Below are positions 1-12,300 of a stretch of DNA of 64,000 bases, in pieces (the stretch's first letter is position 1; each line of letters begins with the position of its first letter). The DNA lies in NCBI GenBank assembly GCA_047495785.1, contig JBLDXI010000034.1, positions 806,001 through 870,000 on the forward strand, in the 5' to 3' direction. The notes beneath the pieces were generated by a model. The model was not told the origin of the DNA. It made no database searches and was given only the letters and a program-made list of their open reading frames with translations. This DNA is from Lepidodermella squamata (Eukaryota; Gastrotricha). A program made the translations under genes and the position numbers.

Positions 1-1768
1 CCTACACCATGCAGTCAACCGTGACGATTGATGCTAAAGGCGCAGCCCAGTTCGGAGATAATTCAGGACTGGATGGAATTATGTACTCGAAATTGGTAAG
101 GTCTTAATTTCATCCCAACATAATTTACCTTTGGTTGTTGAATAAGAAACTAAACGAGCTCAACATCGTGAATTGGCGAGTTGAAGCATCGCTGAACATC
201 AAATCTCGTGGGGACCTGTTTTCGCTGTTCGTCACTCCTCGCAGCTCTATGGCTGATAATCTAGCCAGATGCGACTCTAATTCGGGCGAAATGATGTGCT
301 TGCAAATGGAGAAACTACGCGGTTTCATGATCTATATAAAACCCACCCAAGGGATTATCTACCCGTTCAACTCGGATCAAATCACATCAGATTCTCCGTT
401 GACAACGCTGCCCTACAACGATCCTCGTTACATTGGGAAAAGCTGTAATTCTACGTTCAAAGATAACCAGTCGTTTGACATTGTGGTCGAGGGTTTCGAC
501 AATGTGGCCACAGTTTACGTTAGACTTCAGGATATCGGGACAACATCACCAACGCCATTCTTACCATGCTTTAAAACCGATATCACATCAAATCTAATAA
601 AATGGGACGAGGTTCGCCTTGGGATTGGTTTGAAAGCCGGGACGAAGTTCGATCTAACAAAGCTCGCATTTTTCAACATTTCAAAGGATGGCGATGGATT
701 GAATGAAGAACTCGACGTATCAGGCGTTGTGTCTCTTATGGCTTCACAGAAGGGAATTACTGATAGATCGGCCAAAGATTTTCTCCAGTATCTCTACCCT
801 GACTTCCCGCCAGATACTTCGAAGCCAGCTATAACAGCGGAAGAGTTGCTTCGTACTTGCGACGATTTCTCGGTTGAGCGGGTGGCTCCTCCTAACAATG
901 GCAACTCAACCCCCGTTACCACTGTATTCCTCATCGATAAAATCATGAAAATGGAGGATGCTAACGAGAGGTTCACGATCATTGGCCTATACCTACAAAA
1001 TTGGGTGGTTTCAACTTGCCACCTTGAATCCAAACATATGTTCTCAGTTAGAAAAACTGAGCGCTTATTCGCTGTTGATAAATCCATCGTCTGGTATCCT
1101 GATTTCTTATTCTTATCGAGCAGTGATGATATCTACATGAGTGGTAATAACTTCGATGATGATATGGTTGCGCTTCTGAAGAGGAAGGGAGCAACTGGGT
1201 TGGATATATTGTTTTTCCAGCTGAAACAAGGTTTCTTCTCGACTGAATGCCCTCTCGATATCTCCAAATTCCCATTTGATTCTCAAACTTGTGAGTTCAC
1301 TTTTTCGCAGCAACAATCGACCGATCTTGTGAACTTCGGGGATGTTTTCTTCATTTGCCCGGAACAAGGCTCGACTGAATGGAGAATGTTGCAAATTCTA
1401 TCGGGCCGAGTTTGCTACTGGCTCTTTTGGAGCTAGCAACCTTTGTCATGCCTTCAAGCCAGCCCGATCGGCCCATGTTCTCAGTCACTTTGCTCCTAGC
1501 TCTGACAGTTGCGATGTCCGATGTTCTGAGTCAAGTTCCGCATTCTTCGAAGCGAGTGTTTCTGGGTGATTATGTTCTTGGCCTCACAATGATTGCTGCT
1601 ATTATCACGGTATACCACCTTTTCGCTTGCTACCTTGCGAACAAAGGCGACAAAATTGAGCGCAAAGCAAGTGGAGTAATGAAGAAAATCGATTTGGCCG
1701 TTTTGGTTTTGGTAACCGCCGGATTTTTAGCTTTGCAAGGCTACGCTGCTAAAGCTATTTTCTACTGA
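1..1768 (+). pseudogene. 3' part of a four-module Cys-loop channel gene, broken by a 100-bp deletion
   Basis: This is the 3' end of a gene whose start lies left of the window. Exon 1-95 and exon 147 onward (intron 96-146, 51 bp) match the last two exons of the intact gene at 31452-36841 almost base for base. The coding sequence carries the fourth extracellular module, then the channel's ligand-binding region with LYPDFPPD, WYPDF and the Cys-loop (CPLDIS...DSQTC, 13 residues between cysteines). Just after TEWR the intact copy has 100 bp (36361-36460) that are missing here, at about 1384. The loss shifts the frame: the first frame stops at 1436, and the M1-M4 membrane segments (1385-1768) are left in another frame. 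The lost stretch encodes the last extracellular strands and the start of M1. I see this directly by alignment. An unusual splice around the gap is possible, but no good donor/acceptor pair is evident. Confidence 0.85.
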
Positions 1769-2467
1769 GAGAAACCATAATTTCAAAATGCAAAATGTAC
1801 TCCGTTATATCAAGCGACCTGATTTTCTTTCAGGGATGTTCTCATATGGCCTTTTCTAATAATAAACTTGTTTATCGTGAATTTGTTCAATACTCATGGT
1901 AGAGAGAACGAGTCCCAATTGTAGCTTACGTGTTGTCGAGTCGTCTAAAGTTCCAAGATACATATGATCTTCGTGAATGGCGTCGTCCTTCAGACCTCTA
2001 TATCGGGGTTATGGTTAGGGTTGGGACATGCTAGCCGATATTCGTTTGATAACGACCGATAGCACGCGGATTCTGTATTACATATTTTCTGAAATTACGG
2101 TTCACATTTTTTACTTGTTTTGGTTTGCATGAAACAAGTTTTGGTTTCGCGTGATTCCGAGCTGCGACGATACAGTACTTCTACCAGGCGCAGCTCGTAG
2201 GGGTGGCATTTTGATAACGTAAGGGGGGCCGATATGCTTTTTCAAACAACGGCACAATTTCCGGATCCCGCACTCCTTGATCACGCGGGATCGCTCGGAG
2301 CTGCGTCGGAAAACATCGAACAATCCACGCTCGCTTGCCCTGTATAAAGAAACGATTTTTGTGGGCTTGAAGAATATTAGTTTCGGATATCAGTATTTCA
2401 AGCGTTAAATTTTAGATTGGAAACACATCGTAGTCTATTCGCTTTCGCTTCTTGGCTTATTGGCAGC
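1769..2467. other. Intergenic region with a shared 5' flank and hairpin
   Basis: There is no convincing gene here. The stretch is shared with 36842-37530 upstream of the duplicate gene. It holds a short degenerate TTAGGG-like tract near 2007-2032, and an 8-bp inverted repeat (GAGCTGCG...CGCAGCTC) starting near 2159 with a loop of about 22 bases. The GC-rich part at 2150-2340 is well conserved between copies but, because the whole block is duplicated, that alone does not show function. It probably includes the promoter of the gene starting at 2468. Confidence 0.5.
1861..1866 (+). promoter_or_regulatory. poly(A) signal AATAAA
   Basis: The hexamer AATAAA lies 93 bp after the stop codon position of the broken channel gene. 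The same signal is present at 36934-36939 after the intact copy. Confidence 0.55.
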
Positions 2468-5400
2468 ATGATTCAAGTTTACGGATTACTTTTGCTCACG
2501 ATACGCCCGACGCTGATTCACGCGGGCGGAGGTTAGTTTTCTGTTCACATTTGACGCATCCAGATAAATATTATGGTAAAAAAATATTGTTCAGGTTTGC
2601 CACTATCGAAATTGCCACTATCCACAACATCCACGAGTTCTCCAGACTCAACAGGCCCTTTTGCAACTCCACTGGGCTACAACGCAACTCTGATCGATGA
2701 CCGTTCCGTGCCCGGTGGAAAGGTTTCAACGACGCTATTTCAAGCATCCGTAGGCGTACTTGTAGACATGCCATCTGTTGTTTTGTCCGGTACTGGAATA
2801 GCTTCTAAAAATGCAAGTGATATTAGCTCGTTTCACACATTTAATGCTTTCTGTTTCATTTCGCTCTAGAGCCTCAACAGCTTGGGCGAAAATTTCCTAA
2901 TCGAGACTAAATTCACATTTGCAAGTTGGATGACATTCCAACAGGCGGACACTTTTGCGATTTCAATCATTCCAAGATACGCCTTTTCCGTGTCACCATC
3001 ATGTATTCCTACTAGTAGCGATTGGTTTGCATGCCTCCGAATTTCCAATATAACCGGCCTGGCAGTCTACGTGAAACCTGCCCTCAATTTCATGTATATA
3101 TTCGCAAATTCGAAGCCAGACATCAGTAAACCGAACACTTTGGCTGCCTGGGACGACAAGCTATTAGGCTGTAATTTCCCCGCAGGAACGCTTTCCAATT
3201 CAATCTATGTATACCTGCGAAGAATTGGCGATGCTTTCTCTATATCTTACGCCGTCGATCCAAACCCGAGCTCAGCTACTAACTGCACGTCATTCAGCAG
3301 TGCCGCAGCGTTTCCGTCTGATGAACAACTCTACTTGGTTGCTTCGGCTTCAGAGCTTTTGCCAGTCACGTTGAACGATCTGCGTGTTTACAAATTGGAT
3401 GAATCTATGCAGACAAGTGAGCACTTTTACATAGGATTTGCTCTGTAATTTTTCAATATCCTGTTTGAAAGCTACGACCGCTTCGACTACTTCAACAACG
3501 GGTAACCAAGTTTGCTTTTACGCGCTGATATTTAATAAAAAAATGTCCAAATATATTTCAGCTGGAGGCGCGAGCTGCGTGCCTGGATCAATACTTCAAG
3601 GTAGATTTAAATTTTGAAGATAACTGTGAATGAAATGAAAATATTTAGAAAGGAGGATGAGAAAATAATAAAGCTTGGTGAAAAATCCCAAGCACCTTGA
3701 GAAATGAAGCCTAAGAGGAATCTAGAGGTCGAGGTGACTGTGGTGGCTTGAAGATTTTCCAGGCTAGGAGTTTCTCCTGAATTTCTACTTCTATATTCTA
3801 AGTTAAGCATTTTCTCGGTAAGTTTTGCCAAAACCATTGGACCATACTTTAATATTCATCTAATATTTAATATACTTTAATTGGCATCTAAATCATTTTT
3901 TTCTGCATCTAATATCTTTTTTCCACATCTAAATATTTTTTTCGCATCTAGGCATTTTTTCTACAGCTAATTCTACTTTTTCTCACATCTAATTTAAAAA
4001 TAGCTCGAATGACTTCAAAAAAATTGAAATATGATTCAGCGCGTTTTTCTCGATAAGAAAACATATGTTTCGTTGCCAGATCAGGCGCGCGGAAAAAGGC
4101 ACGTGGGAAAATGTTAATAGAACGCAAATGAACGATTGCACACGGGTTCCGTCTTTCAAAACCTGCTCACTGGCCGCCGGTCGCAGCAGAGGATTGTCAG
4201 ATTTGAATCTAGCGATTGCTTCCTCCCACGTCGAATCAGTTACTCGGAGCTTCTCGAAGTATCTAATGTTTTTACCCCTAGTGGGCTTTTCTCCAACAAC
4301 GGTATCATCCGATGACGATACTACCGTTGAAGGAGACGAAAAAATGAGTTGTTTCATGATTTGAGCAAATGAGCAAATGGGCCGATTCAATTTTCAACAA
4401 CTGATGTGGAGCTGGAAAATTCGCGTTATTTACTACGCCTTTCGCACGTCCATTCCTCTATTAACATTTTCCCACGTGCCTTTTTCCGCGCGCCTGATCT
4501 GGCAACGAAACATATGTTTTCTTATCGAGAAAAACGCGCTGAATCAGATTTCAATTTTTTTGAAGTCATTCCAGCTATTTTTAAATTAGATGTGAGAAAA
4601 AGTAGAATTAGCTGTAGAAAAAATGCCTAGATGCGAAAAAAATATTTAGATGTGGAAAAAAGATATTAGATGCAGAAAAAAATGATTTAGATGCCAATTA
4701 AAGTATATTTATTGCCATTGATTGAGCTTGGCATTTTTTAGCTCCAATAAATTAGGATTAAACATTGTGTATCTAAATTTCAATGAGGGCGTCGCTGAAA
4801 AGGATGTTGCCTGAACCATATTTCTTTTACCAGCTCCCATAATAGTGATGCAACAAGATCCGAGCAGTTATCAATGCAGCGAGCACTATGCATTCCCCGG
4901 AGTGGACTTCGCCCCGGCGTATGGCAATTTGGAGACTATTGGAAGCTCCGTTTTAATGGGCCAGAACAATGACCAAGGCTTAGTTTTCAATGAGGTGAGT
5001 TGTCGCAAAGTGAACTTGATTGCAAGCAAGGGTTCCTTCCGAATCTCAAGGATGTTAAGTGGATTGGCTCGACAGGTTTTGCTCTTGACATATCACTAAA
5101 TGTCGCTGACACTACAGGCCGCAATTCGTTCGGCATTTTCATCGCGCCAAATACAAACTTCATCTACGATTGCCCGATGACACGAGATTCGACAGCGAAC
5201 ATGTGTTTCAAGATTGGGCAAACACTCGGCCTGGCATTTATCGTTCACGTGGGCAAGAACACTATCTACCATTACGCGGCTATGGATTCACCACTGGCCA
5301 TAAATACCATTGCACCGACTACGGGTATGGGGTGCGAGCCAGTATTCCCTTCTGGCTCATTTGATATGAGAATCGTCATCGAAAAAATAGGAAAAACGTT

Positions 5401-8400
5401 TTTCATCCATTATTCTTTATCGAGCAGCCTGAGTGACTTGAAGGCTTGCAGTAGCATTGAGGCTGCAAATCTGACATCTGGCAAACTAGCGGATACTCGA
5501 ATAGGGATTACAACGCTCAAGCTGACAGTTTTGAAGATCAAAAGCATCGAGTTTTATACGGCGGACATTCCCTCAACATCAACGACTACTACTACAACAA
5601 CGTCTTCACTGCCGCAATCGACGACTCCTATTTCTACGTCAACAAGTATTGCAACATCAGCCTCCACGCTATCGACATCTTCAACAGGTGAGCATAATAG
5701 GAATAAGACATATTAAGGGCATATAGGATTTAATTGAGGTTAAAATAAAAGCTGAAACGGTAAGCTAAGATTTTCCATGAATTTCAGCGAACCCCGCGAT
5801 GATGCCGTGTTCGCCTGGAGCTGCTTTTCAAGGTAAAATTCACTCGCGAATCACTCCCTTCCTCCCTTGAAGCTTATAGTTTGATGTGATTTAGCTCCTA
5901 ACAGTGTTCTACAACGAGATCCTAAGACTTACCTGTGTCGCAGCGAATTCGCTCATCCCGGAGAAAATTTCCGCGCGACCGGAGATGGCGTCGAAAATGT
6001 CCCTGGCCCAACGAGCTTTGGAACTAACGATGACAACGCCATTCTCTCTAGCAAGGTAATTTTACAGAAATCCAGGGTTTTAAGTTTAATTTCTCGTTAC
6101 AGTCAATCAAATTCGTGAATACGAGTGGATTCATAGTGGATGTGTCATTAACAATCAAAGCCAGTGCTGATCGGGATGCGTTTGGTGTCTTTATCACACC
6201 TCGTAGTCGAATCTCGGAAATTATTTGTCCAGGCAACGACCGAAGCGTCATAAGTATGTGCCTGAACACTGGCGCATTTCGGGGTTTCGCGGTTTTCGTT
6301 CTCCTTAAAGCGGGCAAAATTTATACAGCCTCTTCGACTGACAAGGACAATGCAATCAATCCTACAGTGGATATTCCCACGGATGAAAGCCGGAAATGTG
6401 ATCTCGCGGTTCCAGTACCATCTACCCAATTCGATTTTCGTTTGGTGATTGAAAGAGCTAGCGAAACAGCCTTTATCTACTATTCGACATCGAGCGACCC
6501 AAATTCTCTGAATTCCTGTTGTAAACAAAACGTTGAAGGGCTGACTGTGAGAAGTGAAGATCCAGTCATTGCTATCGGGACCATGGCAAAGACTGCCTTG
6601 ACAGTTGAAGGCGTTGAATTTTACATGGCTGAAGATTCTACAGCCAGTACATCTTTGAGCACAACGCCCCAACGTCTATCAACATCGGCATCGAATTCTA
6701 TCTCAGTAGCCCTTACTCCCACTTCGGAAGTCCCGGAAATCGCCTTATCAGAGCAGTATAACTTCAAAAATGACATGTCTTACATCGGAGTTGAAGGTAA
6801 GCCGTTAGTGTTAATAACTCAAGCTTCGATTTGATTGATTTCAGGTAAAAATTATTACCTGCTAAGAAGTCCTGTCGCGAACCATCCTACCGGCTTTGCT
6901 CAGTTCGGAGTTGATCCTAGCTACGATGGAGTTATGATGTCGAAATTTGTTAAATTTCTTTTGCTCTACTTCACTTTCTTCATTCAAATCTTGATCTAGG
7001 TTCTCGATGATATGAACATCATCAATTGGCGGTTAGAGGCTTCGTTCTATATCGACAGGCCTGGGCAGCTGTTTTCGATATTCGTAGCCCCTAGATCATC
7101 CATGCCCGATGTAGTTGAGAACTGCGATGTTACAGGAAATCAAGTCATGTGTTTGAACATGAGAGCATTGCGTGGTTTCGTAATCTACATCAAGCCAACC
7201 CAAGGCATCATCTACCCGTTCGTCTCCGAGCGAAACGCAACTGATGCTCCGTTGCAGGTGCTTCCTTACGACGACCCTCGGTATCTGGGGAAGAGCTGCA
7301 ACGTAACAATTATCGGAAACCAAACGATTGACATAGTGGTCGAAGCTTTCGATAATGTGGCGGCGGTTTACGTTAAATCTCCTACGTACAGCCTATGCTT
7401 CACTACGGAGATAAGCCCGAATCTCATGAAAATGGGCGATGTTCGACTTGGCGTTGGGGTCAGGTCTGGGACGCGTTTCGATCTAACAAAGCTTGCGTTT
7501 TTCAATATTACAAGTTATGATCCGGAATTATCCGGGGAACTCAGTATTGCAGAAATTGTGTCTCTAATAGTTTCACATGGAATTACTGATAGATCGACCA
7601 AGGATTTTCTCCAGTATCTCTATCCTGACTTCCCGCATGATACATCAAAGCCTGGTATAACCGCCGAAGAGTTGCTAAGTTATTGCGACGATTTCTCGGT
7701 TGAGCGAATGGCTCCTCCTAACAATGGCAATTCCACCCCGGTCACCACCGTATTCCTGATCGATAAAATCGTTAAGATGGATGATGCTAATGAGAGATTC
7801 ACGATCAGTGGTCTATATTTACAGAACTGGGTGGTTTCAACTTGTAACCTACAATCGAAACATATCTTCTCGGTCAGAAAAATTGATCGTTTATTCGCTG
7901 TTGATAAATCCATCGTCTGGTATCCTGAGTTCTTATTCTTATCGAGCAGTGATGATATCTACATGAAAGGCGATAGCTTTGATGATGATATGGTGGCGCT
8001 TCTGAAGAGGAAAGGCGCAACTGGTTTGGATATCTTGTTTTTCCAGCTGAAACAAGGCTTCTTCTCGACTGAATGCCCGCTTGATATCTCGAAATTTCCC
8101 TTTGATTCTCAAACTTGCGAGTTCACTTTTTCACAGCAACAATCGACTGATCTTGTGAAATTTGGCGACGTTTTCTTTATTTGCCCAGGACAAGGCTCGA
8201 CGGAGTGGAGAATCTCGGAATGCCAGGCTACGTGGACAACCATTCGCCAATCTGGCCATGATGTTGTAACAGCGACGTTTCAAGCCAAAATTAGTAGGAA
8301 ATCTGCGTACTACGTGGCGAATTCTATCGGACCGAGTTTGCTATTGGCTCTACTGGAACTAGCAACCTTTGTCATGCCTTCGAATCAACCCGATCGACCT

Positions 8401-8694
8401 ATGTTTTCAGTCACTTTGTTGCTAGCTCTGACTGTTGCAATGTCGAATGTCCTGAGCCAAGTTCCTCATTCTTCGAAGCGAGTATTTCTGGGTGATTACG
8501 TTCTATGTCTTACGATGATTGCTGCCGCTATCACGATATATCATCTCTTCGCTTGTTTCCTGGCAAATACAGGCGATAAAAAGGAGCGAAAAGCCAGTGG
8601 ACTGATGAGGAAACTTGATTATTTTGCAATTGTATTGGCTATGGCAGCATTTGCCGGTCTTCAAATATACGCATACAAAACAATACTTGGCTGA
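2468..8694 (+). CDS. Four-module ectodomain Cys-loop ligand-gated channel (block A copy)
   Basis: Predicted exons are 2468-2531, 2595-2812, 2870-3416, 3472-3501, 3562-3600, 4834-4994, 5051-5687, 5788-5832, 5895-6055, 6103-6796, 6845-6948 and 7000-8694. They sum to 4395 nt, an exact 1464-codon frame plus stop. The order is: signal peptide (about residues 1-20), module 1 (about 35-275, ACLRISNITGLAVYVKP), Thr/Ser stalk, module 2 (about 300-545), stalk, module 3 (about 580-810), Ser/Thr stalk, module 4 (about 865-1090), then the channel from about 1105 with LYPDFP, the Cys-loop with FPFD, M1-M4 and a stop right after M4. The modules are related, sharing an FGxFIxP...MC(L/F)...LG(L/F)AV core and a final IxSIxFY strand. 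Membrane location and channel activity follow from the Cys-loop family; the ligand is unknown. The first coding intron after exon 2 uses a GC donor, and the long intron 3601-4833 contains a foldback element. The signal peptide has an Arg in its core (TIRPT), which may weaken it. Confidence 0.85.
3840..4714. mobile_element. Foldback/MITE-like element with 251-bp inverted arms
   Basis: The arms 3871-4121 and 4457-4707 are inverted copies; by eye I find only two mismatches. Each arm is built from about six degenerate 20-bp units of the form (C/G)CATCTAA followed by a T run. The 335-bp centre includes a short minus-strand reading frame (about 4147-4360) of unknown origin. A 6-bp direct repeat CCATTG flanks the element at 3834-3839 and 4715-4720, a plausible target-site duplication. 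The homologous intron of the duplicate gene (38626-38994) lacks the insert, giving an empty site near 38873-38884. No transposase is encoded, so it is non-autonomous; the superfamily is not identified. Confidence 0.85.
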
Positions 8695-9320
8695 AGTTGG
8701 TATACATTTTTTCATCTAAAACAGCTATCAAATTTAGGAAACCTCTTGTCTCCAGTCTCTGGATCCTTTCGTGTTTTGAAAATAAGTATATTCTTCTCAA
8801 GTGATGAAATTCTACTACATTAAAAATGCACAATATTCAGCAATGTACACCTCTGCTTCTTATATAAAATTTTGCTGCTATTAATTGGTAGAATTGTTTC
8901 TGGAACTATTCATCACCAGTAAATTTTCAACCTAATGTCTCTTTTGCTTCATCATATAAATTTTCGTCAGTCTTCATTTTGCTGCTAAGGACCGGTGACT
9001 GGTCTGTTAGGGATGATTACTAACATGCCTAGTGGTACTTCGCTCTCAGTTTTGCTGGTTATGCTAAATAGTTCTTATTCAACGGCTAAAAAACCGACAT
9101 TGGCGGTAGACAATATTCAACAAAAAATTATTAATAAGCTTGATCAAACAATCCTATACATTATTTGTTTACGCGATGCTTCCATGAGCTTTCAATTTAT
9201 TAGGATTGGAAAAAAATATTTTGCAGATTTTTAGCTGCGGAAATTAAGATTGAGCAGATCTAGGTAGAGATTGTTTTAGATCCAACAACATTTAATTCGC
9301 TAAGCCTATCGTTAAATGAA
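8695..9320. other. Intergenic, A/T-rich
   Basis: This is the 3' flank of the four-module gene and 5' flank of the two-module gene. It is identical or nearly so to 42856-43481. The small open frames here lack homology, splice support or codon character, and I see no repeat or RNA gene. Confidence 0.6.
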
Positions 9321-12300
9321 ATGTTTCGCCTCTCTCTAATTTGTTCATGCCTCTGTTGGCTGACTTCAGCTGCTCAGGGTATGGTTTTATTCGGGATTTT
9401 CTATTTGCTGTAATTCCCTTCTTGATCATTCAACAGTACCTCGCGTCCCAGTGAATGGCTTTAAGGCGACTCTCATCAGCGATTATTCACTAGAGAGTGC
9501 CAGCCCACCTAAGATCTCAACATCGTTGTGCAATGTTTCTGCAAATTGCGCTGCCGGCAAGTCATACATAGCGTACCCAAACTCAACAGACGGTGGCTTC
9601 ATTTTCAAAAAGGCAAGACTACATAATACAGAATGGAAGATTTTAGTGTCATCCCTTTCCATCGCAGAGTCTCAAATCTGTGTTTCAAAATTTTCACATT
9701 GAGGTGAAATTCTCAACTGTAGACGTTTTTTTCGATGAATCGAATGCTTTTGCTGTTGCCTTGGTGCCATCTCAGAAGTTTTCAACCAACTGCCCGGGTA
9801 ACAGTGGCTGGTATGCCTGTATTGGGATTGTTGATTTTCGCGGTGGGGCAATTTTTGTAAAACCAAGACTTAACATGGTCCTGATGTACGGTAAGGCCAC
9901 GAGCAGTTCAATTTTGCCTGGACCTGCAACATCTCTCGGTGGCGGAACGTACGGTTGCCCGTTACAGAATTTCTTCTATGGCTTGCAAGTGAATTGGCTG
10001 TATATCGACAAAATCGGGAATAATCTATCAGTTTCGTACGCGAATAAAACAGATTCTCCCAAGTACTGCTCGTCGATGGTAGCCGACCTCACCTTCCCAG
10101 CCACGGAAGACATTTACTTGGCCTTTTCAGCAACTAAAGGCTTACCCGTCTTCATAGGGCAAATCGATTTCTACTCCCTGGAAGATTTGTCAACATCAAG
10201 TAAGCAGTTTTTGTTATGCGAACTTTTTTAATATCCTTAAACAAAGCTGCCACCCCGGCTGGCAAGCAAACAACTATAGGTTTGTGAATTTTGTTGGCTC
10301 AACTAAAAATGATGTTCGATCTATTTAAACACAGCTGACTACGCTTTAACCACCTGCTTGGATGGAGATAACCCAAGAGGTGAAATCAAATTTTACTAGG
10401 TCGATTTTGCTAATGAACTCGGGAGATGATTGTTAAACAGGGCCCAGTGGTGGTTTCCAGCTTGATCCAACCAGATATGCGTGTAATAGCAAGTACGGCT
10501 ATCCGCCATGGACTCAATACTCGGCTGCTAACCAAGTTGATGCGGATTTGCTTGTCGAAAATGGTTTGAATGTGTTTGGCAGCAGCGATGACAATGTTCT
10601 CTACTCAAAATATGTATGAAAGTCAACATTTTAGATTAATTTCTATATTAGAATTACGGACAAAATCATTTGATATCGCCTTTCATCACAAGAAGAGACG
10701 AAAGACGTTGAAAAGAGACTGAAGTTGTTGTGTAATGCCCTGAACTCTTGTTATTAAACAGTCATTTGACGAGAGAGATTTTCTCATCGACGTATCGCTG
10801 CAAACGCTGGAGCAAACATCTCGTGATGCCTTTGGTGTTTTCATCGCTCCGGCGGATCGTTTTGTAACAACCAACTGCCCGTCGAACGAATGCGACGCCG
10901 AGTGCATGTGTGTAAAAGCACCGGAAATGATCGGCCTATCCGTTATCGTGCAACTAAAAACTGGACGGATCGCTATTTTCTCAACCCCACCTAACGTTCA
11001 GAAATCGTTCACTCCTTCATCAAGCGTGCCTACGGATCCGTCGCAATTCTGCACCCGAACCTTCGGAGCTGCAGCCTTTGATTTTCGCATTGTAATCGAA
11101 CGAGTTGCGGACATGGTTTACGTGTACTACTCAACGTTGAACGATCCAACCCAGCTCACCTTCTGCGGGAATGCTAGTATCCCAGGGCTGATAACAGCAA
11201 GGTTGGCACCGATCTTGGGCGTTGGCACAATGCGGAACACTATCGTGAAATTAAAGAGCATCAAGGTTTTCTCCGGTCAAGACGATTCAACCTCAACGAG
11301 TTCTACTCCAGCCATGACAACGAGCCAGCTTACAACTTCAACGACTGAATCTTTAGCACCATGGGCTACATCCGCCCCGATTTCATCTGCGAAAACACGA
11401 TCTACAACGAATCCATATCAGACGCTTCAATCGACAACAGTTGAAAATGGATTATCTGACGATTTGAGTATTAAGGAAGTGATTGCTAAGTATGTCTCTT
11501 CAAAAGGGCTGACGGAAAATCCTAGAGACGTTGCTCGAAGGCTTTACCCTGATTTCCCACCTGATACTTCTCTGGCGTCAATAACTGCTTGGGAACTACT
11601 CCAGTATTGCGACGACTTCTCGGTTAATAGAACCGCTCCACCTAACTATGGTCAGTCAACCAACGTTACGACTGTTTTCCTTATTGATCGTCTGGCTGGT
11701 ATGGATAATGCTGGCGAGAGTCTAAGTGTAACGGGGCTGTTTTTACAAAACTGGAATGTTACTACGTGCCGTCTTCAGTCGAAGCACATTTTCTCAGTAA
11801 GGAAGAAGGACAAATTGTACGCGGTTGATAAATCAATCGTTTGGTGGCCTGATTTCACTTTCGAGTCTAGTTCTAACGATATCAACATGGAAAGTGATGA
11901 GTTCGATGAAGACATGGTTGCTTCACTGACGAGAGTTGGCTACAGCGGCTTGAAAATCGGGTTCTTCATGGTGAAACAAGGCTTCTTTTCGACTGAATGC
12001 CCTCTAGACATCTCGAGGTTCCCATTCGATTCTGAAACGTGTGATTTCGTGTTTGTGCAAAAACAGCCCAATGGCCTGATAGGTTTCGATGATGTTTTCT
12101 TCGTTTGCCCTGAGCAGGACTTCACGGAATGGGAATTCTCTGAATGTCAGACTACAACATCAATCGTTCGCCAATCAGGTCATGATGTTCTATCGGCGAC
12201 TTTCCAGGCTAAAATCAGCCGGAAGTCTGCGTACTACGTGGCGAATTCTATTTGCCCAAGTTTGCTTCTGGCCCTACTGGAACTTGCGACTTTTGCCATG

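Noticed and set aside
2155-2345. Possible 5S rRNA-like or small RNA gene (GATC...GGATCGCTCGGAGCT, hairpin)
   Set aside because: Only a short stretch resembles 5S rRNA, the flanking helices and internal promoter boxes do not follow, and conservation is explained by the segmental duplication.
3871-4121. CRISPR-like array from the CATCTAA-T-rich units
   Set aside because: Units are degenerate, about 20 bp, without spacers, and form an inverted repeat in an intron of an animal gene.
3989-4390. Minus-strand 133-codon frame in the foldback element as a transposase
   Set aside because: It runs through the inverted arms, has no DDE or other transposase motif, and the element is far too short to be autonomous.
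8995-9234. 79-codon open frame between channel genes (also at 43156-43395)
   Set aside because: No homology or splice context. The two copies are identical, so there is no evidence of coding constraint.
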